DNA of 64,000 bases from Vesta saturnalis (GCA_036346205.1 JARFJB010001947.1:992001-1056000); one strand, 5' to 3'; shown: positions 1-10,578, numbered from the stretch's first letter. Notes: generated from the letters alone by a model not told the origin. Program-made: numbers and translations.

Positions 1-195
1 TATTCCTCCCCCATATTTATTAACTAGATTATTTAAATAGTTATCACTAAATCTACCCATTCCATACACTTTTTCATGATCAGCATCGAATTCTAATGAT
101 TGTAACTGGCATATTAGTCTTTGGACTGCACTAACACAATCTACAGCTTTAGGCCACGACTCCGCACTATAACACATCCACATATTGACTAACAT
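1..195 (-). CDS. Partial ORF of unknown function, running off the left edge
   Basis: The minus strand is open for 65 codons from an ATG at 195 to the window edge. A TAG lies in frame directly upstream, so the ATG defines the start. The protein begins MLVNMWMCYSAESW and continues through a mixed hydrophilic stretch containing CVSAVQRLICQLQSLEF. It starts only 20 nt after the stop of the 246-codon minus ORF, which is virus-like compaction. I do not recognise the family. It probably belongs to the same unit as the ORFs at 216-956, 1247-1765 and 1899-2252. The C-terminal part lies outside the window. Confidence 0.45.
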   Translation of the reverse strand, partial: MLVNMWMCYSAESWPKAVDCVSAVQRLICQLQSLEFDADHEKVYGMGRFSDNYLNNLVNKYGGGI

Positions 196-215
196 CTAAT
201 ACTATCCACTATTGA

Positions 216-956
216 CTACAAGCGCGTTACCCCCCTTTCAGTTATAGGTTTGGCAAGATCCATATCCATATATAGTTTCTCCTTGGCAAATTCTTCCATT
301 TCCAGAAGGCAGGCTATGTTGACCTCAAATACATCATGCAATGGACCTATAACTTGGTGAATGTTACATTCAGGAATTGCCGCTGCCGACTTTATTAGGT
401 TTTTATAAAACTCTGGAAAGTTCACAGTATCTGCCAACTCCAATCGGTAATATATTATCTTCAAAAGCTTCCATAACTGTTCTATAGACTCCCATCCTAA
501 ATAGACATCAACTTCTTCACTATCACAGAGGCGTATAATTTTTTTCTTGTTAATATTTTCGTACGAGACAGTCTTCGATCCCAGTTTGGTAGGTAGCCAT
601 GTTCCTTCAGGACTGTAGAAATAATTAGTAATTACCCCTTGATTATCCATAAGTATACGCCATTCCTGCTTGTCAAACACCACTCCACCACTCTTCGATC
701 CACCGAGTTTTACGACTGGCTCAAATCCAAATTTGGGTGATAGACCGACACTAACAAACTTTGTTTTACTTTTATTTAAGAAATAATGCACATTATTAAG
801 CAAAATATCGCAATATTTACTTGAACTTATAGCACCGATAATCTTCGCCTTTTCTATGGCTTGACGTACGATGTTATCCATTATATACGATACTAGCTTT
901 ACATACATTCCCTCTCTTTTATATATGACACTCTCCCCACTATGTGTCCTCCTCAA
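216..956 (-). CDS. Unknown 246-codon protein of a virus-like gene block
   Basis: An uninterrupted minus-strand ORF. The first ATG is at 956, but a TATATAAAAG box lies at 925-916 inside codons 11-15, so transcription probably starts downstream. The ATG at 881 (protein beginning MDNIVRQAIEKAK, about 221 residues) is the more likely start. The middle carries VGLSPKFGFEPVV, then a glycine/serine turn and an acidic/aromatic stretch with DKQEW and FYSPEGTW. The C-terminal part looks helical. There is no signal peptide or membrane segment. I do not recognise a named domain. Proteins of this look are, in my recollection, scattered through insect genomes, but I cannot name a family. The dense packing with divergent partners across a 290-bp intergenic region suggests an integrated DNA virus or a large virus-like transposon. 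Confidence 0.55.
   Translation of the reverse strand: MRRTHSGESVIYKREGMYVKLVSYIMDNIVRQAIEKAKIIGAISSSKYCDILLNNVHYFLNKSKTKFVSVGLSPKFGFEPVVKLGGSKSGGVVFDKQEWRILMDNQGVITNYFYSPEGTWLPTKLGSKTVSYENINKKKIIRLCDSEEVDVYLGWESIEQLWKLLKIIYYRLELADTVNFPEFYKNLIKSAAAIPECNIHQVIGPLHDVFEVNIACLLEMEEFAKEKLYMDMDLAKPITERGVTRL
916..925 (-). promoter_or_regulatory. TATA box for the minus-strand ORF
   Basis: TATATAAAAG reads on the minus strand 35 nt upstream of the ATG at 881, a normal TATA-to-start distance with a short leader. It overlaps the nominal N-terminus of the longer ORF and argues for the internal start. This is inferred from sequence only. Confidence 0.4.
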
Positions 957-1246
957 GGCTACTTACGTGACCTTCACGATTATACCACACATTGATTTAG
1001 CGGTCTTGTCGTTTACACCTTTTTCAAGGTTTTCTTTTCGTTCAAGGCTGTTACTCATTCTGTTTTTTTCCAACCTTGTATTCACCACTACTTCAAGGAT
1101 TCCTAGTCATGCTTATTTCCAAGGTTGTTCCCCGTTCCACTTTGCTACAACAAGTTCACTACACAAGGTTACATACACCCACTCAGTATTATTCGTATAC
1201 TTAAAGGGAAGGGGTTTTACATATACCATAGTTACCGATCTTCACT
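957..1246. promoter_or_regulatory. Divergent intergenic region with CAAGGT-type motif cluster
   Basis: This region separates the minus-strand ORF from the plus-strand zinc-ribbon ORF. It carries at least seven copies of a CAAGG(T/A/C) core in both orientations, near 968, 1025, 1043, 1073, 1094, 1119 and 1163. The motif resembles nuclear-receptor half-sites (TCAAGGTCA of the FTZ-F1/ERR type), although most copies here end in GTT rather than GTCA. A role as a bidirectional promoter or enhancer is inference from position. Confidence 0.4.
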
Positions 1247-1765
1247 ATGTCAGTTACTCCAGTGCAAGACGATTGGAAGACTCCTGAAGTGTACCAACCA
1301 CAAACCCTATTTCAAATTAGTGCGCGACGGACATGCCAATTAATTCCGAACTGGGTAAATTTTGAAAAGAAAGGAATACTACCGGCTTCCATAACTAAAG
1401 TGCTACGAAATAATTATGAACTGGTTCAGTGGAATTCAGTGTGGTATGCCGAATTGAGCAAGGTAATACGCGAGCACTTTTCGGCAAGCCGTGTAACAGC
1501 ATATGCCCACATTGTATCAATATATGTTCGCTACCATCTGGTGGACTACATGAGTTTGTGTCATTGCTGTTTCGCCCGATTGAAACCAGGAGATTACCGC
1601 GTAGTTAACCATCATATGCATATGAAGCGCTGAACTGCGCGATACCACCTGTCGCACGAATATTATTGGTGCTCGTCGTGTAGGGCGCCTCTCACACAGT
1701 TATACGGTGTGTACGATGATGACTCATGTATACTGTGTGATGAGGTGTGCTACGTAGCCGAGTAG
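1247..1765 (+). pseudogene. Zinc-ribbon-like ORF interrupted by an in-frame TGA
   Basis: The reading frame opens at the ATG at 1247 and meets TGA at 1631-1633 after 128 codons. It then stays open in the same frame for another 43 codons to TAG at 1763-1765. CxxC pairs lie on both sides of the TGA: C105/C108 before it, C142/C145 and C161/C164 after it, with a histidine-rich stretch (NHHMHMKR) just before. The conserved-looking metal-binding pattern therefore spans the stop. Either the gene has a single nonsense mutation, or the UGA is read through or recoded. I see no clear readthrough context. The N-terminal 100 residues are basic/aromatic and unrecognised. It is the first plus-strand gene of the divergent block and precedes the BIR ORF by about 130 bp. 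Confidence 0.5.
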
Positions 1766-1898
1766 TCTTTTTTTTACTGTATCTATTTTATCTATTGTAT
1801 ATATTGTACATATTGTATATATATGTTGTATACATTGTATATGTTGTATAGAATACATTATTTCCTGTCAGTATCTTACTGTTTTCGCTGATGTTAAC

Positions 1899-2252
1899 AT
1901 GTGTGACCCAAACTTTTATTATCCTCAGTATTACAACTGTTTCGATAAGCGATTACTAACGTATCGAACATGGTCTGGAGTTCACTCACCCTCATCGCTT
2001 GCTGCAGCAGGATTCATTTCCACATCTTCAGACGACACGGTTGAATCTTTCATGTGTGGGGTTAGAATAAACCGATGGCAGCTAGATGTCAATCCGTTAC
2101 AGGAACATCTACGATGGGCACCACATTGCACTTATGCTCAGCTCCTTGCACCACGTCCGCGCAGATGTACTGAAACGGAAGTGGAAAGGACCTTCTGCAC
2201 TTGTACTAAATCAAAATGTTTTATTCCTAAAGAAAATCATATATCTGAGTAA
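1899..2252 (+). CDS. Small BIR-domain (IAP-like) protein
   Basis: A 117-codon ORF. Residues 18-80 match the baculoviral IAP repeat pattern: R18-L19, W25, AGF at 37-39, DxV at 46-48, W60, then EH at 69-70 and P75-H76-C77. The zinc-ligand spacing is C-X2-C-X16-H-X6-C, but the first ligand is serine (S50); C53, H70 and C77 are kept. BIR proteins bind caspases or other partners and block apoptosis. They occur in insects and in several insect DNA viruses. There is no RING domain. The C-terminus is short, Arg/Thr/Cys-rich (CTCTKSKC) and unrecognised. Upstream is a run of TTGTATA-like repeats; downstream is an ATTAAA signal. With only three ligands the fold may be weakened, so this could be a decaying copy or a divergent viral type. 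Confidence 0.7.
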   Translation: MCDPNFYYPQYYNCFDKRLLTYRTWSGVHSPSSLAAAGFISTSSDDTVESFMCGVRINRWQLDVNPLQEHLRWAPHCTYAQLLAPRPRRCTETEVERTFCTCTKSKCFIPKENHISE

Positions 2253-2277
2253 TACATTTGTACATGTTTCTACATGA

Positions 2278-2283
2278 ATTAAA
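2278..2283 (+). terminator. Possible poly(A) signal ATTAAA
   Basis: ATTAAA lies 25 nt after the BIR ORF stop codon, where a polyadenylation signal would be expected. It is short and AT-rich, so chance occurrence is possible. Confidence 0.3.
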
Positions 2284-2346
2284 TATATTAACATATCGTT
2301 TTCTTTTATTTTGTGGGTGGGCAAAAAGTGGGCTAGAGTAGCAACC

Positions 2347-2690
2347 AGGTCACACGGATGTAATTGTGGAACATGAATGCGCGATAGGTCACACGGATAG
2401 CCTTGTAATTGTGGAACAGGAAAGCGTGGTTTGTGACCTTGGTTTTGTGGTAATGATATGTAATTAGGTCACACGGATAGCCTTGTAATTGTGGAACAGG
2501 AAAGCGGAGTTTTAAAGTAGGTCACAGTGATGGCCTTGTAGTTGTGGAACAGGAAAGCGGGGTTTGTGACCTTGGTGTTGTGGTAATGATATGTAATTAG
2601 GTCAAACATTGCGCTTTTTTGACTTTGGTACGGTAGGGACCTTGGTTTTGTGGCAACCTTGGGAATGTGGGACCTTGGAAATGTGGTGTG
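2347..2690. repeat. Imperfect tandem repeats with AGGTCAC and GACCTTGG motifs
   Basis: Units begin AGGTCACACGGAT at about 2347, 2387 and 2466 and AGGTCACAGTGAT at 2519, with a partial unit at 2599. The fuller units (2387 and 2519) are about 80 bp, contain GTGGAACAGGAAAGCG and TGTGACCTTGG, and end GTGGTAATGATATGTAATT. The last 70 bp degenerate into GGACCTTGG repeats. The array closes the compact gene block and may be its terminal or replication/packaging-like region. Confidence 0.6.
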
Positions 2691-2839
2691 TCCCAGAAGT
2701 CTCCAATCTTACCTACTAATAGCGAACCGAGTATATTTAGCAAAAGTAGTCCAAGATGATATTAAATAATGCAATTCAGCAACGCAATGGCCATTGCAAT
2801 ACCGATAATACAAAGAAAACACTTAAACGATTACTATTC

Positions 2840-3830
2840 TCAAGCGACTGTATGTAGGAAGTTAAGGACGGGTTATTTATAATTCTAATAGCTCTTTTTT
2901 GTATAGCATCAACAATATTGAGAGCGTATTTGGGAGCACCAACTCAGAGGTGAGAATTACATTCTAGATGAGGTCGACTTTGGGCAAAAAGGGTTGTAGG
3001 GAGGTAAAGTACTGCTTAGATCTGTACAAAAAAGCTATGTTACGAGCTGCTTTAGTAACTGACAGAAGATGGTCAATCGGTGATAGATTCGTAGAAACAG
3101 TAATTTCCGACACAGTCATAGTCTGAAAACTTAATATCTAAGCCATTCATGCTTACAACAGGAAATCATCGATTTTTTTGGCCGAGATAATGGAACGCTT
3201 TCCCATTCAAGGATAAGTTGAGTGCCTTAGTTGATTGAAATTGCCATTACAGCTTTATTGTCTTGATTTGAGATGGAGAGTAAATTTCTGTTATGAGGTG
3301 AACTAAAATGAAGAGTGCTTTCGCCCGCCCGTGTTAATACCAACTTCTTTTACAAAGAAGCCATGATCTACGACACGTATTCGTCTTTTATCAATGAAAC
3401 TAGAAACCCAGTTGATGAGAGTATTATCCAACCCAAACGAGGTGAGTTTAGTAAGTAAACATTTATGCCAAATGCTTTTGAAGTAACTAAAGAGACTACA
3501 GCTGTTTCACCGGAGCACATCGGGTCACATATAAAAGAAGATCACTTGTTGAACGACTCCACCTAAAGCCATATTGGTGTTTACAGAGGAGTTTCATTGG
3601 ACAGAGAGCAGTTGCTGATTGATGGATTCTGCTATGATTTTAGACATAATGGAAGTGATGGTAATTCGTCGGTAGTTGGAGGAATTGGTCTTATCGCCTT
3701 TTTTGGGAATATGTTGCACGAACTTCGTCGATGAAGGAAATTCCCCACAAGACCTAGAGATCGAATAAAGCTTAAACAGGACTGATACTTGTCTTATTTG
3801 GCGCAAGCAACCTGATGATCAATTCTAGGA
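2840..3830 (-). pseudogene. LINE reverse transcriptase and C-terminal fragments
   Basis: The minus strand encodes the RT motif-1 region (PKKGDKTNSSNYRRITITS, near 3700), a motif-A-like SKAFDxVWHxxLLTKLxxFGL equivalent with substitutions (FKSIWHKCLLTKL, near 3480), and the post-RT region (LYRSKQYF near 3030 and GAPKYALNIVDAIQKRAI near 2920). The tryptophan codon usual in the HLWxGAP motif is a TGA here. Several frameshifts and stops separate the blocks. No usable FxDD box was seen, and the element is non-functional. Confidence 0.7.
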
Positions 3831-4539
3831 GCTTGTACCGAAAACCGTATGAAGAAGAGTTGGCCAGGGGCACATCTTTACTAGAATCATTAAGGCACGA
3901 GTTTGATTCAAATCAATCCTCAAAGAGATTAGCTTTGTCTATATAATCAACAATTACAAATCCGTCAAGGGATATCATGAGGTTATATGAAGATGTTTCA
4001 AAGCTTTTACTGATGGTTTTAACTAGAGACCAAAATTTACAATTACCCAAAGAAGAGGTAGCTAGTTTATTGCATTTTTGTTATTTAAACAGCTTTTTAG
4101 CTTTAGCGATAACATTTCTCCAGTTATTTCCAGAACTAACGTAGTATGCATGACTCGACCGTTTCATTAGATTTACATTTAGTATAAAATTTATTTTTTA
4201 AAGAGATTGCATTAGCATAAATCTTAGTGAACTAGGGTTGGGGACGAGAATGACTTAAACGATTTTGTTTTGTGGTAATATGTAACTCCATGTCCATGTA
4301 AATGATTTCAAATACTGAAAGATAAGGACAACTTAAATGAATATTCACGCTATTGAAAGGTTGCAATGAAATCCCGTAAATCAATCCATTTAGCTGCTTG
4401 CCACAAAGTTCTATCAGTGTTGCGAGCAATAGAGGAATTAGGCTAGTAGACGTTATTTCTGTTAAACAATGGTCAGGTATCCCTAGTGGGGAAAAAATAA
4501 AATTTTATGAACAAGTGGATTTGATGTAAGAAGGAAATC

Positions 4540-5201
4540 TAGAATATGTGGAATATGGTCAGGGTTATCCAGGATTCTTGTGGGATCAGAAATCGTTTGT
4601 GTGAGATCACATGCAATAGCAAATGTTTCTGCACTATGACCATGGTAGATGACAATTGAAGTGAAGTAGAGTTATGAATATTGAAGTCTCAGAATTTAAT
4701 ATTTAGAAACTGAGACAGAAGGTAGTCTACTTTTACACTAATGCAATCGAAGAAGTATTAAAAATTACTGCCAGTAGGAGACCTATAAATACAATAGTAG
4801 GGTTGCACAAATTTAGGACCAGAATGCTTGAACCAAATCACCTCAAATTTTTTATTCTCGAAAGAAGAAATCCTCTTGCAATCGATGTTGTCCTTGAGAT
4901 AAGTACATGCTCCTTTGTATCCAAAGTTAGAGTGAAGATCGTATTGCGGAAATTGCAAGTCGCGTGAATCGGAGCTTTCAAGGGAGACTTGTGTTTCAGA
5001 TAGAAACAAAATGTCAGGTTGTAATAGTTCAAGATGTTGATAATCATCATAAAGATTAGACCTGATAGCACGGATGTTGCAATAATAAATCGGAAAGTGA
5101 GTACTTTCGATGATCCAAGTTGCTAGGGCCCTACCATCCCGGACATCCGAACGGACCAGGATTTTACGTCCTGTATTTATTACTTTAGAAAAAACAGCCA
5201 T
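4540..5201 (-). pseudogene. LINE AP-type endonuclease fragment
   Basis: The minus-strand frame from 5201 contains YYCNIRAIRSNL, LLQPDILFLSETQVS and FPQYDLHSN, the N-terminal motifs of LINE endonucleases (NxR, LxExW/Q-like). It is open to about 4758. Further on, an NIHN motif and CDLTQTISDPTRILDN match the later endonuclease blocks (DFNIHH and the CGLxQLVxxPTR region). In an active element this domain nicks target DNA for target-primed reverse transcription. A stop and frame changes after 4758 show it is dead. Confidence 0.7.
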
Positions 5202-5319
5202 CTTGTTTATTAATTTTGGACTTTCAATCAGGTAAGGAAGACAATTACAGCAAGAGGAGAAGTAGGCTGAGAATAGATTAAGGGTAACAATAAGAGGGAC
5301 TGGCAGCTCTTTCCGAACT

Positions 5320-8300
5320 CAGAAAATAGGAGACCCAATGTTAATGAACCCATGGTAAAGGTGGTGGTACCTCCCGGGTTGGAATAGGGTAAACATGCCT
5401 CCCACCTTATAAAATTAAGAAATTAGGAGTTTCAGTATCATTAGCGCAACGAATAGAACGCAAAACGTTTACTACTGCAGAGTAATTGCATTCACGTACA
5501 ATTAAAATTAAAATATCAAATCAATAGCGTAACTGTGGAAACTAAGTGTATGGATAATAAAGGCTAAGTTTATTTGCTAGTATAGAATACTAACTTCTTT
5601 GCTATTTGTTTTGCCCTTATTAACACTTGAGGATGCATTTAATAGATCAATGCAAAAATGTATAGCACGTTCATACATTTTCAATTACAAATCTAGCAAT
5701 TTGTGCAATAGTAGATAAATTATTGATATATAATTGTACCCTTTAATATTATAGGACATAATTTCAAACTGTCGAATAATCAATACCCACTGCATGTTAC
5801 CTACACTTGCACATTAGCCCGTTATCGATCCTTTAGAATAGTGAATACATTCAAGGAATGAAATATCATTTATACATATAACAACTTATGTAATCTTTTA
5901 AAATAAAGCAAAGTGCATATATTTATTAGAATTTGTCTTAAACGTGTTATGGGACTCTTGAGAGCTATTCATGTTTTCTAGGACGCGCGTCTTGTAAATA
6001 ATGCTATAAATTTCTAGTGCACACAAGATACCAACGGGCAATTATTATTCTCCTTTACTTGTAGAGCAAGCTATAAAATCGGACAACGAGCCCCTGTCAT
6101 CAATATAGAATAAACGGAAAATACCCTTTGTTACGCTTTGCAATATTTTGTTTTCATTAGTTATAGTCTAATGAAGACTCAAACTCGGTATATGTAAGGA
6201 ATTAGACTCTCCTCAAAACATTATTTAATACAGTTAAGTTTTGAAAACCTAGTCTAATGAGTACAATATAAATATCTAAATTCAGCGTAATAAGTGAGGT
6301 AATGGGTCTATCTGGTAAGGACCTAGAAGAGACAGGAAATCATAAATGAAAAACATTAAAAAATTACATGAAAAGATGATTATAAAATTTCACTTAAATA
6401 CAGCAACAGGTGGCGTTTAAGAGTTATTATTAAATTTAGGAAATCACCTACAGTCTTCTACGATTATCACATTACTCAAAAATTGTTGAAAAATGTTATA
6501 TAAAAAATGTTTTATTAAAAATATAAATGAATAATCTAAGCAAGTTGAATTAAAAAAAAGTTAAAAATTATGTAAATTTAGAAAATTTCGAAGCAATGTA
6601 AAATTTCATGTAGGCTGAGGTTCTACCATTTCTAAATACACCAAAAATACGAGTGATTTTAGTAGTTCCACATTAATTCCCTCCTTATATCTCTTGTAAG
6701 GCCAATACTGGAATATACTAGTTCACTACTGTACATAGCTAGTTTGTGGAATACCGGTGTCATAGAGGAATGTAAGGAATTTTAATCAAAATATTTGTCT
6801 TCACTTTTGGATTTAGCAGAAGCATTATGAAATTTTAAAAAGAGAAAGGCTAGTAAAACCGGAAGGTGTGTCATTTTTGAAGTACTGATCCGTTACTAAA
6901 CGTAATTCGGGACCATCAAGTATAACGGAATGTAATAAAGCTACTCACTTTTTAAGATCAGTGTGAAAAGTAGGCAAATTCGGTATCTTTAGATTATGAA
7001 GATACGTCCTTTAGCTGATGTCCAAAAACATATATATTTACATTGGCTGATAGATAAGCAAGCATTTGACGTAATTCAATCTTTACGAGTAACCGCTTAA
7101 CATTATTGTATTTGCTAGCAGATGATTGAAGAGCGTTATCAAAAATGAAGGCCAATAATTCATAATTCATGATCATATTAATGCTAAAGAATCCTTTAAT
7201 ATATAAATGCCAAAGTTTCTTGAAATGAAGTGCATCGACTACTTTACGGTTACTAAGAGCGCACTTTATCAAACTGTGTATGCAACAAATCGTATAATTC
7301 TTTATTACGTGTAAATGGTAGTAACAAACCGGTAACAACCAATGATCTTTACATTGCCAACACTACTTGTCCAAGTCCTACTAATTTGTGTATAGATCAA
7401 GTAATGTAGTTGGGGTCATCTCAAATTAGTCACGTTTTCGCAGGTAACGTCGATATCGTAGCAATCCCGCAGGTAGTATCTACTTCCCTTCTGTACATCA
7501 ACAATTCTGTTAGGATGTCTTAGGACTGCCGTACACTACTTGACAGTGGCAAGCAAAGTAATTTATAACTGAACAATTAGCGATTAAACTGAATTTAAAT
7601 TTAAAGCTTATAACAACGTAATTTTGTTACTGAAAAATTGTCGATTGTACTGCTTGTATCGCACGTGTGGTTTTTAGAGGAAAAGGTTCGTTATACCTAT
7701 TAGGTTAAGTCTTGATTTCATTATATGATTGTGGAAATGAATTATTTTGGAAGAAATGTTGATTGATATTTTGAACACCTTGGTGAGAATATTTGTTAAT
7801 TAATGAAGCTATTAAAATCTAAAAAGTTTAGGTTCGCATCACCTAGTATTACGATATGAATATGTATGTCCCACTGAAGTTGTAAATTTTTACAGTTTCA
7901 TCTAATAAAACAGATACTAAATTACAATGTGAGACAAGGAGTTCTGGGGACGCCGTGGTGTTTTTTAATATGAACTGTTCTCCGGATAAAAGTTCTCATG
8001 GACTCAGTAGCATCGTTTGTTTTTGAGTTATTTTGGTCGGTTAATTATGCTGACAAGAATGCGAAAGTAGGAGGGACTGCATTTTCTTAGGTTAGTTGGT
8101 TAACATTAAGAACCAGACGTACTTTTAAGCGGCGTCCAAATGTTTGAGTCAGTTTCAACTTTAACACATGAGTAACCACCGAATATTTCGCAATTTTAGC
8201 ATCACGCTTTCTGTACTAAAATACAATCGTCACCGTAAATGTAACAGGATAATGCAATTTCCTGCTACCGTAGTTATATGGTTCTATCAAGAAATGTTGT

Positions 8301-9480
8301 ATTGAAAAAGTGCCCAACTGCGTTCATGGATGTAGTTCGCTCCTTACAGGTTTTGAGCATAATTTAAAAACCTTCATTTTTTCGAATCAGCATCTTGTGT
8401 CCTTTTTTGCCTAAGGAAGAAGAGTTCGAATCAAAATGAAAATATCAAGGTCAGTGCCACCTTCAACTACGGTGTAAATTAAAAAGCTACTCTTTATGAT
8501 TGATAATCATTACCTTATACCAGTAATATAAACTCTCACGTATTAGAATGAGAATGATTTAAGTGAAATCCCGACCAAGATTGGTATTAGCTGCAATAAT
8601 AAATTTACTGAAATTAATCTAGTGAAATTCCAAGCTTATTCTGCTTCTTTTCGAGACTTTAATAAAGATTACTGTTTCCCAGTGAAAAAGTGTAACGAAA
8701 AGAGACTTTACTTTTGTTTGTTTACGATTTGGGCTTGGTAAAACTTACGTGTATATTTTTGTGAGGAAGTAGGTATGAACATCACTTACATGTAGTTAAA
8801 TTTTGGGGCCGGGCTTGGTATGGGCCGTGCATATCTTAAAATATACAGTTTTAGTTTCAGTAAGTAATCGCAAGAGGGCGACGCATTTAAATTCTACATA
8901 CACTGTATTTTTTCGTTCGATTTTGTCAAGCCCAGTAACTTGCATTTGGAATGTGAAGCCCTGAAATGTTACAACAGCTGATTGGGAGTGAAAATGAACG
9001 ATGTGATTTATTTAAATGGAATTAGTAACTGCACATTCGCATAATCTTAAATCAAGGAAACATAGTCATTACGTTACGTTACGTTATTATTTTACTCTAA
9101 TAAGATGAGAATTCGTTTTAATTCTTTCAACTTATTCTAAAACAATGAATTATAGTTAAACATATGTGTATTATTAATATTCCCATTCCTAGAAAAGTTG
9201 CGACTGACTGATCCAGCAACATACATGTATCGAAATGAAACTTCGTTACCTTAGAAGCTGTTGATATGGCTAAAATTGAAAAACTAAATTTCGAAAAAAC
9301 CTCAATAATTGACTTGTAGATTTATTTTGTACCTACTTAACTCGAACTTTCTCTCCAGATTATCTCAGGAGTTAAAAACGTAATTAAGAAAATAGTTTAA
9401 GAGTTTAAAATATTTTTAAAATTTCGAGTTGCTTTTATTATACATTCAACCTTTAAATTACCTAATGTACATCTTTATAT
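5320..9480. other. AT-rich stretch without a recognisable gene
   Basis: Apart from a short LINE-like fragment near 6.7-6.9 kb, I see no supported gene, RNA or clear repeat. Short ORFs such as the 114-codon minus ORF at 6994-7338 have no recognisable motif. Two GGGCTTGGTA motifs (8731, 8811) and the reverse form (8936) occur near the end. Confidence 0.5.
6676..6880 (+). pseudogene. Short LINE post-RT fragment
   Basis: In one plus frame the sequence reads SLVRPILEYTSSL, then ECKEF, a stop and SKYLSSLLDL. This resembles the conserved SLVRPxLEYAS...RIEKIQKRFLKYL block downstream of LINE reverse transcriptases. It is too short and degenerate to assign a clade. Confidence 0.4.
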
Positions 9481-9599
9481 AAACCAATTTTGTCCAAGCG
9501 AAAATCTTTTCCTTTATATAACATTAGTAGTAAGGGGGCACTATCCCCTCCACTTTTTTTACGTTACAAGCCCCGACCACTGGGACACCTTTCGCCATC

Positions 9600-10060
9600 T
9601 TGGATTTTGACGTCACAAGACCGCCCACGTGGGAGACCGTATTTTCCACCCCTATGGTTTCTTTTCGGAGGCCTTTTTCAACCCCTTTTTATCCCTAATT
9701 ATTTTTGTTTTTACTCGTCCACGTGTGAGACCGTATTATTTCAACCCTATGGTTTCTTTTCGGAGGCCTTTTCAACCCTTTTCACCCCTATTTAAGGCCG
9801 CCCACGTGTAGGCGCGTTTTTTTCTACCACTGTGGTTCCTTTTCGGAGGCCTTTTTCAACCCTTGATGGAATTTTTAACCCTTTTTGTTTGTATTAAGAG
9901 CCTATTTTGACAGCCATGTCTTTTTTGTACTTACTCACATGAGGGGCACATTTAGGCATTGGGATTAGTTTGGAGTTGTGATTAGGGCAGGATCTTGGCT
10001 TGTTTTCAGAGGTCATTTTCAACCCTTGGTCGGAGTTTAACCATTAACTAAGATCCTTTT
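9600..10060 (+). repeat. Imperfect tandem repeats with CACGTG and GGAGGCCTTTTTCAACCC
   Basis: Three adjacent units (about 9624, 9718 and 9795) each pair a CCACGTG E-box, or CACGTGT, with a block close to TATGGTTTCTTTTCGGAGG followed by CCTTTTTCAACCC. A fourth degenerate unit is near 10005. A TGACGTCA palindrome (CRE type) sits at 9608-9615 just before the first unit. No coding sense is apparent. Confidence 0.6.
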
Positions 10061-10568
10061 GGTTGTATTAAGAGCCTTTTCGGCAGTTCAGCCTGGAGGT
10101 TAGGCAGTTGTGCGTATTCTTTTAATTCCTATCTACAGATTGTAACCTTACGAAATTTTACACCTCTTTCTTGCTCTATCTCGTTTCTCTCTCTCCGTCT
10201 CTCTATTTCGGCTCTTTCTATCACACAAACAAATCAATTAATTAATTAATTAATCAATCAATCTCAAACAAATCATGCTCGATCAAATGAATCAGATCAA
10301 CCTCAATCAATCAGTCGAAATCATGTCTTACAGTTTGCGCAAATCAGATTACAGTTCAAAACTGAATACATTAAAGTCTAAATTAAATATGACGTGAAAT
10401 AATAAATACCTTCTACCCCAATGCAATGATGCTTTTTATATAGGCAGATTCTCTCTATCTACACAGGCACCACCTGTACATTCGCAACACTATATCTGAT
10501 TTATTTTCATAGAAACGTGTTCATTAACAGTTATAAAAACCTCATTAAAAAGACTGGTAAGTAATAAT

Positions 10569-10578
<10 letters not shown>

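Larger units (their letters stand above)
2750..5210 (-). mobile_element. Decayed non-LTR retrotransposon (CR1/jockey-like LINE)
   Basis: Read on the minus strand, the order is endonuclease (5201 to about 4540), a degenerate spacer, reverse transcriptase (about 3830 to 3040) and the post-RT region (about 3040 to 2840), as in a LINE ORF2. Frames are broken by many stops and indels. No clear 3' tail or target duplication was found, so the ends are approximate. Confidence 0.75.

Noticed and set aside
871..1287. 138-codon plus-strand ORF
   Set aside because: It overlaps the minus-strand gene and the intergenic motif cluster. No recognisable motif and serine/phenylalanine-rich composition typical of a shadow.
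1773..1860. TTGTATA-rich stretch as a designed promoter array
   Set aside because: Simple AT-rich repetition; several TATA-like words but no way to choose one.
6994..7338. 114-codon minus-strand ORF
   Set aside because: No recognisable domain, neighbour or promoter; length is within chance for the window.
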